DNA from: Siphonodentalium dalli
Lineage: Eukaryota; Mollusca; Scaphopoda; Gadilida; Siphonodentaliidae
Assembly (NCBI GenBank): GCA_032622095.1
Contig: CP136068.1
Span: 148,813,365 to 148,877,364, forward strand
Reading direction: 5' to 3'
DNA: 64,000 nucleotides
A program made the position numbers and the translations under genes. The stretch's first letter is position 1; every line of letters begins with the position of its first letter. The notes beneath the pieces are model-generated. The model did no database searches. It was not told where the DNA came from and was given only the letters and a program-made list of their open reading frames with translations. Of this stretch, positions 45,161 through 57,099 are shown piece by piece.

Positions 45161-46390
45161 ATCTGGCAGATGCAACTGGACGTGATAATCAATATTTTCA
45201 GTTTGGTCGTTCTGTGATAAGTTGATTAATCATCATTCAGTGCGTGGACAGTATGCACACAAACTACCCAGCTAACAAGAGTACATAACACAAGCCACGC
45301 ATACTGGTTTTAAATACCCCGTCAATTAACGTAAGTGTTCACAGCTCGTGGACGCCTTGCTAACTCATCATGGTGTTTTCATTAATTGCGCCATTAAAGT
45401 ACGAGCGTGAACACGTTATTAAACTATTATCACCTCGCAATCAATCACTTACTATGTTCGTCATTTACCGATTATGCACTGTGCCCGCCATGCACGCAGA
45501 GATCATTCAATGTTCCATCTACGTATGCCTCCAATTAAAGCGTTACCGACTGTGGGCTGTATTGGTGGCATGGCATGTGTAAACAGCACTGCTGTCGAGT
45601 TGGTGTTAGGGTTGAGACAAGGTTATCCGATCTAGTTCACAGCGTGATGATGAATTTTTCATATATAAAATGTGAGTAAGCTATACAATGTTGTATACTA
45701 TCTTCAGCATATTCAGTTAGTGCGTGTCGAAGTTAGATATACATGTATGTATCATCATACGGATGTGGTCAATATTGATTTGTATCATCTACATTTAGTG
45801 GATTTCGAATTGGTCACATTTTTTATCAGCTTTATGGATTTGTCACATGTACATCATCATCTAGGTCGATTTATCACCAAATTAAATCCTAATTTTCTGG
45901 TCTCACAATTAATTATTGTTATACACATTGTTATACTGTTTTATTTAACATCTAACATTCTATATGGTTTGGTCCATACATTCTAATACAGCGCATAGAC
46001 TTCATTAAACCCACCAATGTTACTTGACAATATTTCACTACCATTACGAGACATCCCTATGACAGATGCGGGATTCATAAGTGTTAATCCTCAACAACAT
46101 TGTATTGCATTTGGTTAGCCTTTGTCTGATAGTGCACTGACGTGAATGCATTTTGCTACACATTAAGCCGCATCTCCTAATCAATTAGCAGACGATCATA
46201 CTATAAATTTGATTCCCATGTCGCTGCCGTTACACAATAAATTTGAATTTCTAAATCAGATTTCCCATTTTAGGGTAAAAACAGTTTTGCCAAAAGTTTG
46301 GTCAAATTAACTTTTGTTTGGCTATTTTCGAAAAAAGGCCATTGGTCAGGTTGGCATATGGCAGCGTGAAACCTGTTCATGAGTCATGAC
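45161..46390. other. No gene seen
   Basis: AT-rich. An open frame of 104 codons at 45672-45986 is composed of hydrophobic and His-rich residues with no family resemblance and low confidence of being coding. Confidence 0.3.
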
Positions 46391-46399
46391 ATACATATC

Positions 46400-47165
46400 A
46401 TCAGCTGGATCGATTGATCATATTTATATCGTTATCTGGATTGATTGATCATATTTATATATTTACATACTAAGTGTTGTCATCACTAAATCCAGCATTC
46501 TGATTGGTCGGCGCCCACGTGGCTAGTTGCAGTTATTTCTCGGTGAATGCGCAACGCCTCATAACACCAAGCTCATAACACCATTGATACGTCATTGTGT
46601 TTGGAAAGAAGACGAACGCGTAATGTTTTGGGCGCATTTGGACTCGCGCAGGATTGACTTAATCATCGGGTTTCAATATGAAGAGAAATTGTTCCTATTA
46701 ACTTTTACCAAGGGTGCTATTGGGTATTTTGGGCTGTTTTTGTCACGATACACGTTTCGATTTAAATACATTTACAAAAGTGGCTTTTTCGCTAAATGTA
46801 TATAAATATAAGGATTAACTGTCATGTGGACTATTTTTATGGAGATGTAACCGTGAGGTAAGTGGTCATAACTTGTATGTAAAACCCTTCGGGTTTTACA
46901 CAAGTTATATTTATTATGTCCACTTACCCCACAGTTACATCTCCATAAAAACAGTCCACATGACAGTTAATCCTTATATCATCAGCTGTATCGATTGATC
47001 ACATTAACATATTATTAGCTGGATTGATTTAATATAGATATATTATCAGCTGGATCGATTGATCACATTAATATTTTATCACCTGGATTGATTGATGATA
47101 TGTATATTATCAGCTGGATCGATTGCTCACATTAATATATTATCACCTGATGGATTACCACATTT
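46400..47165. repeat. ATCAGCTGGATCGATTGATCACATT tandem repeat, interrupted
   Basis: The unit of about 30 bp (often paired as ~60 bp) occurs at 46400-46465 and again at 46980-47165. The two parts are separated by about 510 bp that include the palindrome at 46806-46979. Confidence 0.8.
46806..46979. mobile_element. 174-bp near-perfect palindrome (foldback or MITE)
   Basis: ATATAAGGATTAACTGTCAT and its exact complement form the ends. The arms run inward (~80 bp each, with a few mismatches and a small indel) to a GTAAAACCCTTCGGGTTTTAC centre. Flanks are AT-rich, with no decisive target-site duplication. It lies beside the tandem repeat and probably represents a MITE insertion. Confidence 0.85.
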
Positions 47166-47284
47166 ATATCATACTCTGGATAGTCAATAGTGATTGTTAT
47201 GTATCTTCTTTAAACCTGTGTATTCGCTTTGATATTAGCCAGACATTCCCAATAAATGTAGACCAATGGTTATTTCGTATGGTA

Positions 47285-47460
47285 TCACCCATCTACGTCT
47301 AGGGTAGTTGACAGATGCATGCGTTTCACACACAAACGCTGCTCTGGTCGGCACGAATTACTGTAAATCGCTGAATCAATTGATGATCAGCTTGTTTGGT
47401 AAACTGTTTGGTATGCATACATGTATGCTGCTGACATTTTAAATACGAAGCTTGGCCATA
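47285..47460. repeat. Dispersed repeat family X, copy 2
   Basis: Shares about 170 bp with 30250-30445 in the same orientation (see that entry). GCATGCGTTTCACACACAAACGC is the clearest landmark. Confidence 0.65.
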
Positions 47461-47464
47461 ATTG

Positions 47465-49565
47465 CTTGAACATCTCTCGACATCAATAACATTTAGACCA
47501 ATCATATGTATTCTTTCAAAATTGAATAGTAATAAAGACAGGGTTAAAGATACCGGTATAGTATATCCCCTCCTCCCCTTCCCAAACCTTCCTGTCACAA
47601 TAACCACGTGCACACAGCTCACCGTGATCACAGTTATCTATTATCTAGGTATATAGTACCCCATAATCCACTTGTTGCCACATCCATGCAGTAAGTATTG
47701 CACGGCATCGCTAATCGGGCACTGTACTCCATTTTCAATAAATTCCCAGTGATAACAACGATATAATAACGACAATATATAGAATATAAGTAATTTGAGT
47801 CGAATATGTATTCTGTAAACGTTCAGGCTAATATTTTATCTTAAAATCAAAGTTCATAATTTGATATAAATTGAATTTATGGCTGGAGCCATAAGTTAAA
47901 TTACGATTTTCCGTTTACAAGACGTAATCAAAAATAATTCACGGATAGTGGATTGGGCAACGCGTGGCACACATGATCGTGTAAACAAATATGTTGATAC
48001 GGGGCGTAAAGTCAAGCCACTCACTGATTAGTGTCAATACAATGACTTAAATGAGTTTATGGGACCAGTATGCATATAAAATAACATTTATTTGATACAT
48101 TTGCTTGAAAACTGTCAACAAATTACTCGATAACGACAATTGGTAATTTCGCATTCCGGCTAATCTGCCATCCGTAGTATTACTTCGTACTCAACATACT
48201 TTCAAATAATGGAAATCTGGCTACCTTAATCTACGATTCAGAGACTATAGAAACCAACAACAACATTTGAGTACAGTATCCCTTTAAGGAAATGGTGATG
48301 TTTCCCCTAGTCCAGAACTCTGTCCTTACCAATTTTATAAGCACAATGTAGTGTCTTTAGGTTTCCTCCCCAGTAGAATAAGTTATTCTGTGCCATCCTG
48401 TAATGTCCAGTCAGTGTGTCCTCAGACAGGGCAGATTAGCTTCATGTCTAATGGGTTTGGCCCATATCTGGGCCAGCAATGTGGGACAATTAGCAATCAG
48501 TTTGCCCCAACCTGGTTTAGCATGGAGTGGGGATTATGATCTTCCAGAGTGTGACTGAGTGGCACAAGCTTGCCCTGCATGCATCTAATCCCCTGAATGC
48601 CGGAGGTCACTTGGTTGGGACATGGGCTGATAACATTTAGTTGGTATTCAAGATCTCTTATGGAAACATGTACTTAATATTGACTGGATACATCACACAG
48701 ATGAAGAACCAGCGGTGGCCAAAGATGGACCTGGTTGTAAAAGGTATCTAATCTATAAGAGATCAAAGGGTTTGGTGTGGCAAGATGCTACAAATGGCAC
48801 TGCGACTACACTCGAACATGAGTGGGAAATGGTTTTAATTTTTGGGTGATAGTCCCATAAAATTCCTAGTCTGACCTAGGGCCCAATCCTGTGAAATTGC
48901 CACTTTCGGATTGGAGTATTGTGGCATTGTATTGTCCTAAGGGAGGGTCTGATATTCTCCCAAGGGGTGATTATATTTGGGGGAACTTTAGTTTGCTTAG
49001 GTAGTCCCATAAATCCTTTGGTAACTTTGGTTTCCCAGCCATTTGTTTTTGGTGTTTGAAATTTTTTAAGAATTTTCCTTGCCAATTTTTGATTTTTTTG
49101 GGGCTCTGGCCCGTCACATTTGCATTTTAGGGCATCATTGTTAGTGAAGCCCTCTTATTTCAGGTAGTTCCATTTTTCTGACAGAAAATGAATGAAATTT
49201 TGAGATTTTCACACAAATTTTAGTTTTTGTGTGGACTTAGTCACTTTTTGCATAAAAATGTGGCATCCTGCTATCTTGTGTTAAATTTCAATGAATTTGA
49301 GCTACTTTTCAGAGTAACTGCCATTCAAAATAATTTATTTGGCTTCTACCAAACATTAAAGTGGCAATATTGATTCCAATTTGGAGACATTTTCCATCGC
49401 TGGCACTTAGAAATTTTGCCATGCGTGTTTGGTTATAAAATATTTTGAGATTTTTCTGAAATTGGTTGAGCAGCATCTAGCGATCTTGCACTCATTAGTT
49501 GGTCATTTTGTTTATTCGGTCGTGTACTTTTTTCATGCCAGGTGTCATTTTTGAAGGGAGGGAGA
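47465..49565. other. Region upstream of the Gag-like frame
   Basis: No gene is recognised. I looked for an LTR copy matching 51900-53050 and found only a short shared word (CCAGTAGAATAAGT at 48369 and 52104), which is too little to define an LTR. A purine-rich tract (GAAGGGAGGGAGAGATAG) lies at 49552-49570, immediately upstream of the open frame. Confidence 0.35.
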
Positions 49566-49576
49566 GATAGACTGAA

Positions 49577-51883
49577 ATGACCCAAAGCCATATTTATTTA
49601 CCCTCAACTAGGGTATGGGATCAAGGGATCCCGTCTCATAGTGAGGCCTTCACTGGCCCGAAGAAACAAAAGTCTCGGGTTCCTATCAACAATCAGTCTG
49701 ATGATTTTGCCCAGTACGATGGCGACCGACATTCTCGCCGCTTGTATCGCAACACATACCGCGCCGGTTCTGGTGCTGGGGTTTCGGGGAAGGGGCATGG
49801 ATGGGCAAATGTGGCTACAGGCCCAGTTGATTTCGACTTGGAACAGGATTTTGGTAATCTTCGCGTTGATCGTAGCTCTCGACCATCACGGGGTGGCGAT
49901 TGTAGAAATTGCGACCAGACACAGCGACGCGATAGATCAAATGTTCATCATTCTCGTAGTGGTCGGCAACATAGCCCAGTAAGCAGGGCTGTGGAAAATC
50001 AAGGGAGGCGACAACAATCAAATAATTCCCAACCCAATCAACGTGGCCAACAAACCGGTGGGCGACGGGTTCGGGATACGCATGATTTCAGGGAAGATCT
50101 AATGCAAGATGGGTTTCCACGTGGACGGTCTCAGTCCCGTGACAATCATGCAGATAGGCGACCCAGGTATAGGGCTCGGGATAGGTCTGATGATAGTGAT
50201 CCCCCAGATGGGTTTCGCAGGGGCCGGTCTCCATCCGAGGATGACCGTACAAATAGGCGCCCCCGAAATAGAAATCGCGACAACTATAATAATCGCGCCG
50301 ATTCAGATTTTGAGGACCGTCTGCCAGAAAGACAGGCCCAATTTGATGGCCGTCATCCCCAAAACAATAATTATAATCATTGGGATCAGGAAAGGGGTCG
50401 GCCTGGCCCAGCCTTTCATATGGGCCGGGGTCCGCAAGATATCAGATTAAATGATAACAATTGTTTAGATGCAAATAGCAATAATAGGGATGCGAGACTG
50501 CGACGGACTCAAATAATTCCCGACACTTTGGAATACGATGGCAGCCAAAGCTGGCAGCCCTCTCAATTTCAGGAATTATTTCTAAATCAGTTAGATAAAT
50601 ACAATTTCCCCACACAAGATGAAGAAGTACGTTATTTGGGAAACTGTCTATATGGATGGGCCAAAAAGTGTTTTGTTGAAATTTTGAACAGTGATCCCTC
50701 AATGGGGGTAGATGATTTGTTGGTTGAGTTACAGTGGGAATCTTTACAAAGGGATGCATCCCGAAATAACTCCAAATGCAGCAATAGGGATTATGGCCCG
50801 TGGTTTGTCTCTGATAGTTACCTTTCAGAATCGGAGCAGTCATACAGTTCCAATGAGAATTACTTGAATGTCAGTCACGAGTTTGATTATAACATAAATA
50901 CAAGCTGGGACATTGACTATGATTTGTCCCGTCAGTATAATAATTATTCCACTGCCGTCTGTGAAAATGCAGACTGGAACATAACTTCGGATGACCAAGA
51001 GTATTTTGACAATGAAACTTCGGTGTCGGATTCAGTATTGAAATCACAGCAGTTTAAGAATTCTGTATACACATTTTCTGAGGGAGCATCAAATAAATCT
51101 GTGAGGCCAAAACATAGGGTTCCTATAGAACGCCGGTACACTCACAGTACCAGTACTTACCAAATGCCTTCTTCTGATCCTGGTGACTCGATGGGCGACT
51201 ATAGGTCTGCCCAGTTAAACAAATTAACCGAACTAGCAGATCCCATATGTTGTAGTCTGGCACAGTGTAAAAGTAGTAAATATAATTGCAATGTTAGTGT
51301 TAATGAAATTGTTGATGTACAGATTCAAAATGCAAGGGGCTCATCTTCTGGGTACTCTCCTCCTGAATCTTCATGCAAGGGTGCTCTTCAATTGAGTGCT
51401 CAATACAATCATCCTGTGTTCACCTCCGAATCACATTCTGGGAATATTTTTCCCACTATTCAACTGAAAAAGTTTGATACAGTTAACGCCGGCTCACAAG
51501 ACAACTCATTTGGCACTTGCCAAGTGAGAACCTGGGAAAATAGGCAAGTTTCTCTTTCATATGAACACCACTTGAACACAAGGGACTTGTCACAGTCATC
51601 CAATGATTGTGAGAGTGTTCCCGTTAACACATTGTGTCAGAACAATTCAAATGCACCTGAGTCGCCAAGCGAAATGGGCGTTTTGAATGACCGCACGTTT
51701 CATCATTATGGGAATTCTGATTCCCAGCTTCATTTGAGTGAGAATTCAGTTACGCCCGGTTCAGACTCTGGTGACGACCCGAGAGAAATTGCAGTTACAC
51801 AATTAAATCATGCAGAAAACCTTTCTAGTTGTGGTGAACATTACAGCAGAATCACAGGTATTCTCAAGTCATGTCAAAAGTGA
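49577..51883 (+). CDS. 768-codon Gag-like protein, probably of a retroelement
   Basis: A long uninterrupted frame; an in-frame TAG at 49568 makes 49577 the first possible Met. Residues ~1-300 are rich in Arg, Asp, Asn and Gly, with two copies of a ~34-residue block (DGF.RGRS.S.D..DRRPR.R.RD). Residues ~315-400 (LEYDGSQSWQPSQFQELFL, then DEEVRYLGNCLYGWAKKCF) resemble the helical Gag-like domain of Ty3/gypsy-type retrotransposons, normally followed by assembly of RNA particles. The rest (400-768) is Ser/Asn/Gln-rich and low in complexity. No CCHC zinc knuckle, protease or RT follows. It could be a gag-only remnant or a domesticated gene. An AT-rich, gene-poor neighbourhood supports a mobile origin. 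Not identified to family. Confidence 0.6.
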   Translation: MTQSHIYLPSTRVWDQGIPSHSEAFTGPKKQKSRVPINNQSDDFAQYDGDRHSRRLYRNTYRAGSGAGVSGKGHGWANVATGPVDFDLEQDFGNLRVDRSSRPSRGGDCRNCDQTQRRDRSNVHHSRSGRQHSPVSRAVENQGRRQQSNNSQPNQRGQQTGGRRVRDTHDFREDLMQDGFPRGRSQSRDNHADRRPRYRARDRSDDSDPPDGFRRGRSPSEDDRTNRRPRNRNRDNYNNRADSDFEDRLPERQAQFDGRHPQNNNYNHWDQERGRPGPAFHMGRGPQDIRLNDNNCLDANSNNRDARLRRTQIIPDTLEYDGSQSWQPSQFQELFLNQLDKYNFPTQDEEVRYLGNCLYGWAKKCFVEILNSDPSMGVDDLLVELQWESLQRDASRNNSKCSNRDYGPWFVSDSYLSESEQSYSSNENYLNVSHEFDYNINTSWDIDYDLSRQYNNYSTAVCENADWNITSDDQEYFDNETSVSDSVLKSQQFKNSVYTFSEGASNKSVRPKHRVPIERRYTHSTSTYQMPSSDPGDSMGDYRSAQLNKLTELADPICCSLAQCKSSKYNCNVSVNEIVDVQIQNARGSSSGYSPPESSCKGALQLSAQYNHPVFTSESHSGNIFPTIQLKKFDTVNAGSQDNSFGTCQVRTWENRQVSLSYEHHLNTRDLSQSSNDCESVPVNTLCQNNSNAPESPSEMGVLNDRTFHHYGNSDSQLHLSENSVTPGSDSGDDPREIAVTQLNHAENLSSCGEHYSRITGILKSCQK

Positions 51884-52117
51884 ACCCCGTTACACAGGGA
51901 ATCCCAGCCCCCAGCATTTCCGAAGCTTCTGGATTTAGCTAAGACAAGTAGGATAAATGTACAAAGCATATGCCCAAAGACGGTGGCCATGGTCCAAGCT
52001 AAAAAACTGACTCGGGCTTATATGGAAAAATGGACGTGCCCATATGTAGAGTATCAGAAACGTTTACAGACGTTTTGGACAGACTTTAGTAGGCTTTTGT
52101 GTATACCAGTAGAATAA
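51884..52117 (+). CDS. In-frame continuation after the Gag-like TGA stop
   Basis: After the TGA (51881-51883) the same frame stays open for 77 codons to TAA at 52115-52117. It includes KKLTRAYMEKWTCPYVEY and RLQTFWTDFSRLL, which look protein-like. Either the stop is a mutation, or it is read through, or the openness is chance. The stop context is TGA-A, not the well-known leaky TGA-CTA. No family resemblance was recognised. Confidence 0.35.
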   Translation, partial: TPLHRESQPPAFPKLLDLAKTSRINVQSICPKTVAMVQAKKLTRAYMEKWTCPYVEYQKRLQTFWTDFSRLLCIPVE

Positions 52118-54055
52118 GTATTTCAGACAGAATGATGTCAGAAATTAGTTATACTAATTATTCAAAAAACACAACCCTCCTATTTACAGGACATACTGGT
52201 ATGCTGATTCCACAACACATGGATCAACAAACCACGAAATTGCTATATCAACAGGGTATGGTGTACTCCATGACCCCCAAAAATGTATGATATATACACT
52301 ATAAACTAAACAAATGCATATAAATTAGCAGGTACTGTACATCAACTTGTATGCAGAAAAATAGACTTGTGAGGGTAAATAGTCCAACTCTGGGCCATAG
52401 CCCACTTTCCACACCATGCCACACTTATGCAGGCCCCATGCCATAGACAGATATAAACATCCCTTGGGACCTTATTTAACATTACTCCATTGAGCAATAG
52501 ATGGTTGGGCTTTTAGCTTGTCAGCCCACAACAATACTTGAATATTAGTTCTGGGCAATGCCCAACAAAATATGGTCATATTTGCTAACTGGGGACAGAG
52601 TTCCCACCCCTAAAATGTAGAATGCATACATATACATATCCGGTTCTCCATATTGATGTCATGGGTCATAACGGGCGATATAACCACTAACCACTGTTCA
52701 GTAGTGGAGATACCGGTACATCACGCCCAAAACCCTATTTCCAATAGGTAAAGTTTAATGCAGACAAATCACGGGTCAGGGACCCAACTGCAGCCTAATA
52801 ACCAGAATCTGGGTGGTTTTTCCAAAGTGACATCCCCTGTGTGGTGGGTGATATCTGATATATCCCACCCTAAACGTAACAACTGGGAACAAACACCCCT
52901 CAAACACAGAAGCAGATGTCTGCATTTGCAGAAAACAGTCGAGTACCTGACAACTAAGGATTTGGTTCCCGGGGACTGAGTCCCCATCCAAATGTCCATG
53001 TACTTGTACTATTAAGACCTCTCACCCTCCCTCAACTCTTAAAACTAGTCCTTATATAATAATATAGGGTATTAGCACAATCAATATCACCCATCAAATG
53101 CAAATATTTTACTGAATCAATTTGCAATATGAGATTTAACCCATATCACTGAAAAAGTGTGGATATTCTGTTTATTATATACTTTAGTTACTTGCCTATG
53201 GCCCCCATTGAATGTCAATACATCAGAAATTTCAAACTGATATCACTCACTAGTGGTATATCACTTATATCTCACTGCTAAAACCTTATAATTCATTGAC
53301 AAGTATATAAGCATATATATATATTATTTATAAACATCAGCTTAATTATACAGGTAATGGCAATGACTGAATGCGACGTCGTATGGGTCGTGATTGCGGA
53401 AATGAGGATGGCAACGTTAATTGAGCCGATTATCTCCAAACTTAAAGGAGCGCAAGGCACTCGCAACTGGTAAATGTGAAAAACATATAAGTCTGTCAAA
53501 CTTCACCACAAAGAACAAACTTGAGATAAAGATACATTGTGTTCTTATATTCATTATAATAATTATTTAAATTTTGCGTATTTAAGCCATTCTTATGTAA
53601 ACCAAAAAAACTGTTACAGTGATTTTTCAACAACATCGCTAATCGTGTAGTAATTTCGAATATTATTGTCTGAATGTGGTTTTCAGAATATGTTCAGTGC
53701 TTCGACCTTTCCAAAGTTTACTATCATGTTTTGATTAACATTTGATATCTTATTGGACTTATTGAAATGTAACACTGTAACAGTGATGATTACATGATAC
53801 TTGTTTTGGCATCCGCAATTTGAGAGTTATTAATAATGAACATAACAACAGTCAATCTATTTTATCAGGTAGTTGTTGATGATAGCTATTTTACAGAATT
53901 ATATGTTATTACGCATGACCCCACTTCGAATGTCGTGATACCTTTATTGAGATTCCAAAGATACTAGCGACCGTTAGACCAATGACCTAGCACACTAAAT
54001 ACTATCGGATATTTTTAGGAGATTCTAGTGTACAAATTTCACAACCTAGAACAAT
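52118..54055. other. No gene seen
   Basis: AT-rich. Nothing recognisable except a CA-like pyrimidine-rich run (TCTCACCCTCCCTCAACTC) near 53020. Confidence 0.35.
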
Positions 54056-54059
54056 GGTG

Positions 54060-57000
54060 TCCAAAATCACGTGAGAACATATGCCTTATAAGCAGTCATA
54101 TTTATATGGGAACTGGAATCATTCATCGTACACCTTCTTGTTTGTGATGCTCAGGCCAGGGTGGAGGGGTGCAACAATTAATGCAAAATGTACCGATATC
54201 CACCAAACATATATAAGCATACATTTAATAATGGAGTTCACATTTTCTGAAGTTGTGCCGTCCGGATCAGGGATGAAGATATTGGTGGGACAGAATAATG
54301 ATAAAACAATTTTGTCGCCGATTTCCCCCAAACTGCTGTATAGGTATATCCGTGATATACAGTTTAATTTATTTTAAACCGGTATCGTCATGTCAGGGTT
54401 GGGGTTGGTGCGTGACACATAATTGATCAAATTGTTTTGTCGCTGATTTCCACCAAACGTAAATTATATAGTCATCTCTATTCTACAGCGATCCAATGTA
54501 ATTTTGTGATTTAAAGTTATCACTTAAAGTGGCACCGGCATAGTCAATGATGGGGATTGTAGAGGAAAACATTTGACCTACGAATGCATACTAACTTATT
54601 TGTAAACTTTCCCCATGATATAAGGAATCATCTAATTGTGTAGTTTAAAATTTCCGAAATGGGGCCTTTCGCCATGAATTATGGACGTATATATTCTCCT
54701 GTTATGGCCATTTTCTATTTTATAACAGACTTATCCGCTCGAAATGTGATCACAAACCCCATCCTATATTTACGGGCATCAGTTGGAAAATGATCAAATA
54801 TCCCGTCTACGCAACGACGCTACTACTTGATTTAAGGGCGATATTTAATTTAGTCTAATTCGATAACATGCTATTCTGGACAAACATGTCATATCTATTT
54901 AATAATGCCCTGTATATTCTGACACGATGAACGTAATAGTTAGCCATATCTTTGCTTTCCAAATAGTCGGCTTTACAATCGGATAGCGAGAGAGACACCG
55001 CGCAATATATCGGCGAGATCTAATACACTCCAGTTACACAACAGCGCTTAGAATTAAATAACGCTTTTGATTAGGCTTCTTCTGTCGCTGTGATGAATTG
55101 TTAAAGGATTTTTGCGAAAGTGTAGAATTGTTCATACCCTATTTCTCATATTGACGGTTAAACACCTCTAAAACAGCTTCGATTGACTTGCACCTCCCCC
55201 ACTGGGCAACATAAGCGGTTATTTGCACACAATATTTGTACTTTAAGGTATGGCTATTAGCTGAAATATAAAGGGACAAATTATGAGCCCTATTATATTC
55301 GCCACATGATCAGAGTTTGTTTAAAAGGACGCAATTTTGAGTATGATATATCACTGCGGATGCTTCCATTCTGATCAGAAGAACATAAGAATGAAATAGC
55401 TCATTGTGTCTCATGAGTTGGATTCGCCTTGCTGTAGTGTCATTGTATCTTATCTATAATAACTATAGCGATAAGTGTTCCTGCGCATATGAGCAATGAA
55501 CATAATTATAGTGATCAACTGCCTCCGTTCATTCTGATTTATCATTTTTAGCGAATGTCTCTCTGCCTGTCGCTATATTCATTCAATTGTTACCATCTAG
55601 GGAGCTACACATGGGTATACATTGACTGTGGTAACATTACTTGAAAGGCAATGGTGCCGTTTAAACAATCTAAAAGTGGCACTGTTGGGAGTCAAGTATG
55701 GAAAGAAGAGGGGTACCATAAAACTTATTTGTCGCTGATTTCCATCATAATCTCTATGATACAGGACTTGTGGTTTAAAGACGGCATGCGGAGTTGTCAG
55801 AACAGCGCACAAATCGCCCGCGTCCGTGATTGGTGTTGGTGTTGAGGGTACCACAATTGCTAAACAATATTGTCGCTGAGTTTTACTAAACTTATATATT
55901 GGGATATGGGTTATAATGATAAATTCATTGGTGCATGTAGTTGGTGTAAACATACATATTTCGAATCGTAAATTAATATAAACACATGACATAAATTCAA
56001 ATAAAAAATCAATATAATATACATAATTAAAATGATTAGAAAGGGATAAAACAACAATCCCAAATTCTTATGTTAATTTTGCTCCAATGTGTGTGTTACA
56101 AAGGTGCACTGCCAGGAATGGAAGTTGGAGGAGGGTCACAAAAATCGATAAAGATATCATATCAACGATTTTCTCCAAACTTTTGGCATCACCATGAATT
56201 GTTGAGTCTATTGATATTTACTAAATTTTCAGCAGTGGCGTCGTCCGAATCAGGGATGGGGTATGGTTAAGGCATCAAAATTCATAATTATTATCGCATA
56301 ATTTTTTACAAAACTTATACTGTATATAAGAATCTCCACGATACAATCAATCTACATGTAATAGTTTGCATGACTCAAAATGACACAATCGGAGTCTCCG
56401 TTGATGCTTGGTTGAGAGAGCGGATGTAAATTAATTCTTAAAGTAGAACCAATAGGATGAACAATAGACCGCAATTTTGGCATTGTCAACGGAAAGACAT
56501 GGGTTATTCAGTATATCATATCAGACAAATGTGTGAATTATCGAACAATTTTTGTGTCTTGTTTATCACATTTGTATTTGCCGCAAATTTGGAAAGTGGT
56601 CTCAGATGTTACAATGTGCTGCAATATTTTAGCGATAACATGGGGATATTGCTATTTGTTACAACTAACATAAACTCTACGTGAATCGTGTATTTATTGT
56701 AATGAATCTTTCAATAACAAAGACAAAAGACAAAATACACAATTTTGGAAGTGGAAAAAAGTTATACCGTTGTTTCAAAATAGGAGTAACACAAGTAAAG
56801 TCACAACATCAGGGTTATTATTTCCACAAACGGTCAATTACCACAAAAGTAAATACTTCTCTATTAGTGGTACGAATTAATCGCGACAAACAAGGTGGCA
56901 ATCACCCCGACGAGGTGAGCCACTACTTACAATCCATTATGAGAATGCCGTTTTATAATGCTATTTGGATACGCAATTTATAAAAATACGCGCAACACAT

Positions 57001-57096
57001 TGATCCAGAGTTTTCTCTAATTCCATCAAATGTTGCCATGCAGCTGAGGTTTTCACACCACTTTAACATGGGCAACGCCGGGAAACCCTGCTCTTT
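54060..57096 (+). mobile_element. Decayed Helitron of the same family as 13930-16655
   Basis: It carries the repeat module CGCCGATTTC.CCCAAACT (54315), CGCTGATTTCCACCAAACG (54440) and CGCTGATTTCCATCAT (55735). The 3' end region AATACTTCTCTATTAGTGG..TTAATCGCGA and the terminal ATGGGCAACGCCGGGAAACCCTGCT (57070-57094) match 16510-16652. The last CTAG is broken by a short CTTT insertion (CTGCTCTTTAGT). The 5' end is not located; 54060 is approximate, set from GCAGTCATATTTATATGGGAA matching 15820-15845. Confidence 0.7.
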
Positions 57097-57099
57097 AGT

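Noticed and set aside
45672-45986. 104-codon frame with hydrophobic and His-rich residues
   Set aside because: Composition is that of AT-rich DNA, and no motif or splice context is visible.
47465-53050. Pair of LTRs around the Gag-like frame
   Set aside because: Only a 14-base word (CCAGTAGAATAAGT) is shared; no TG..CA termini, primer-binding site or target duplication were found.
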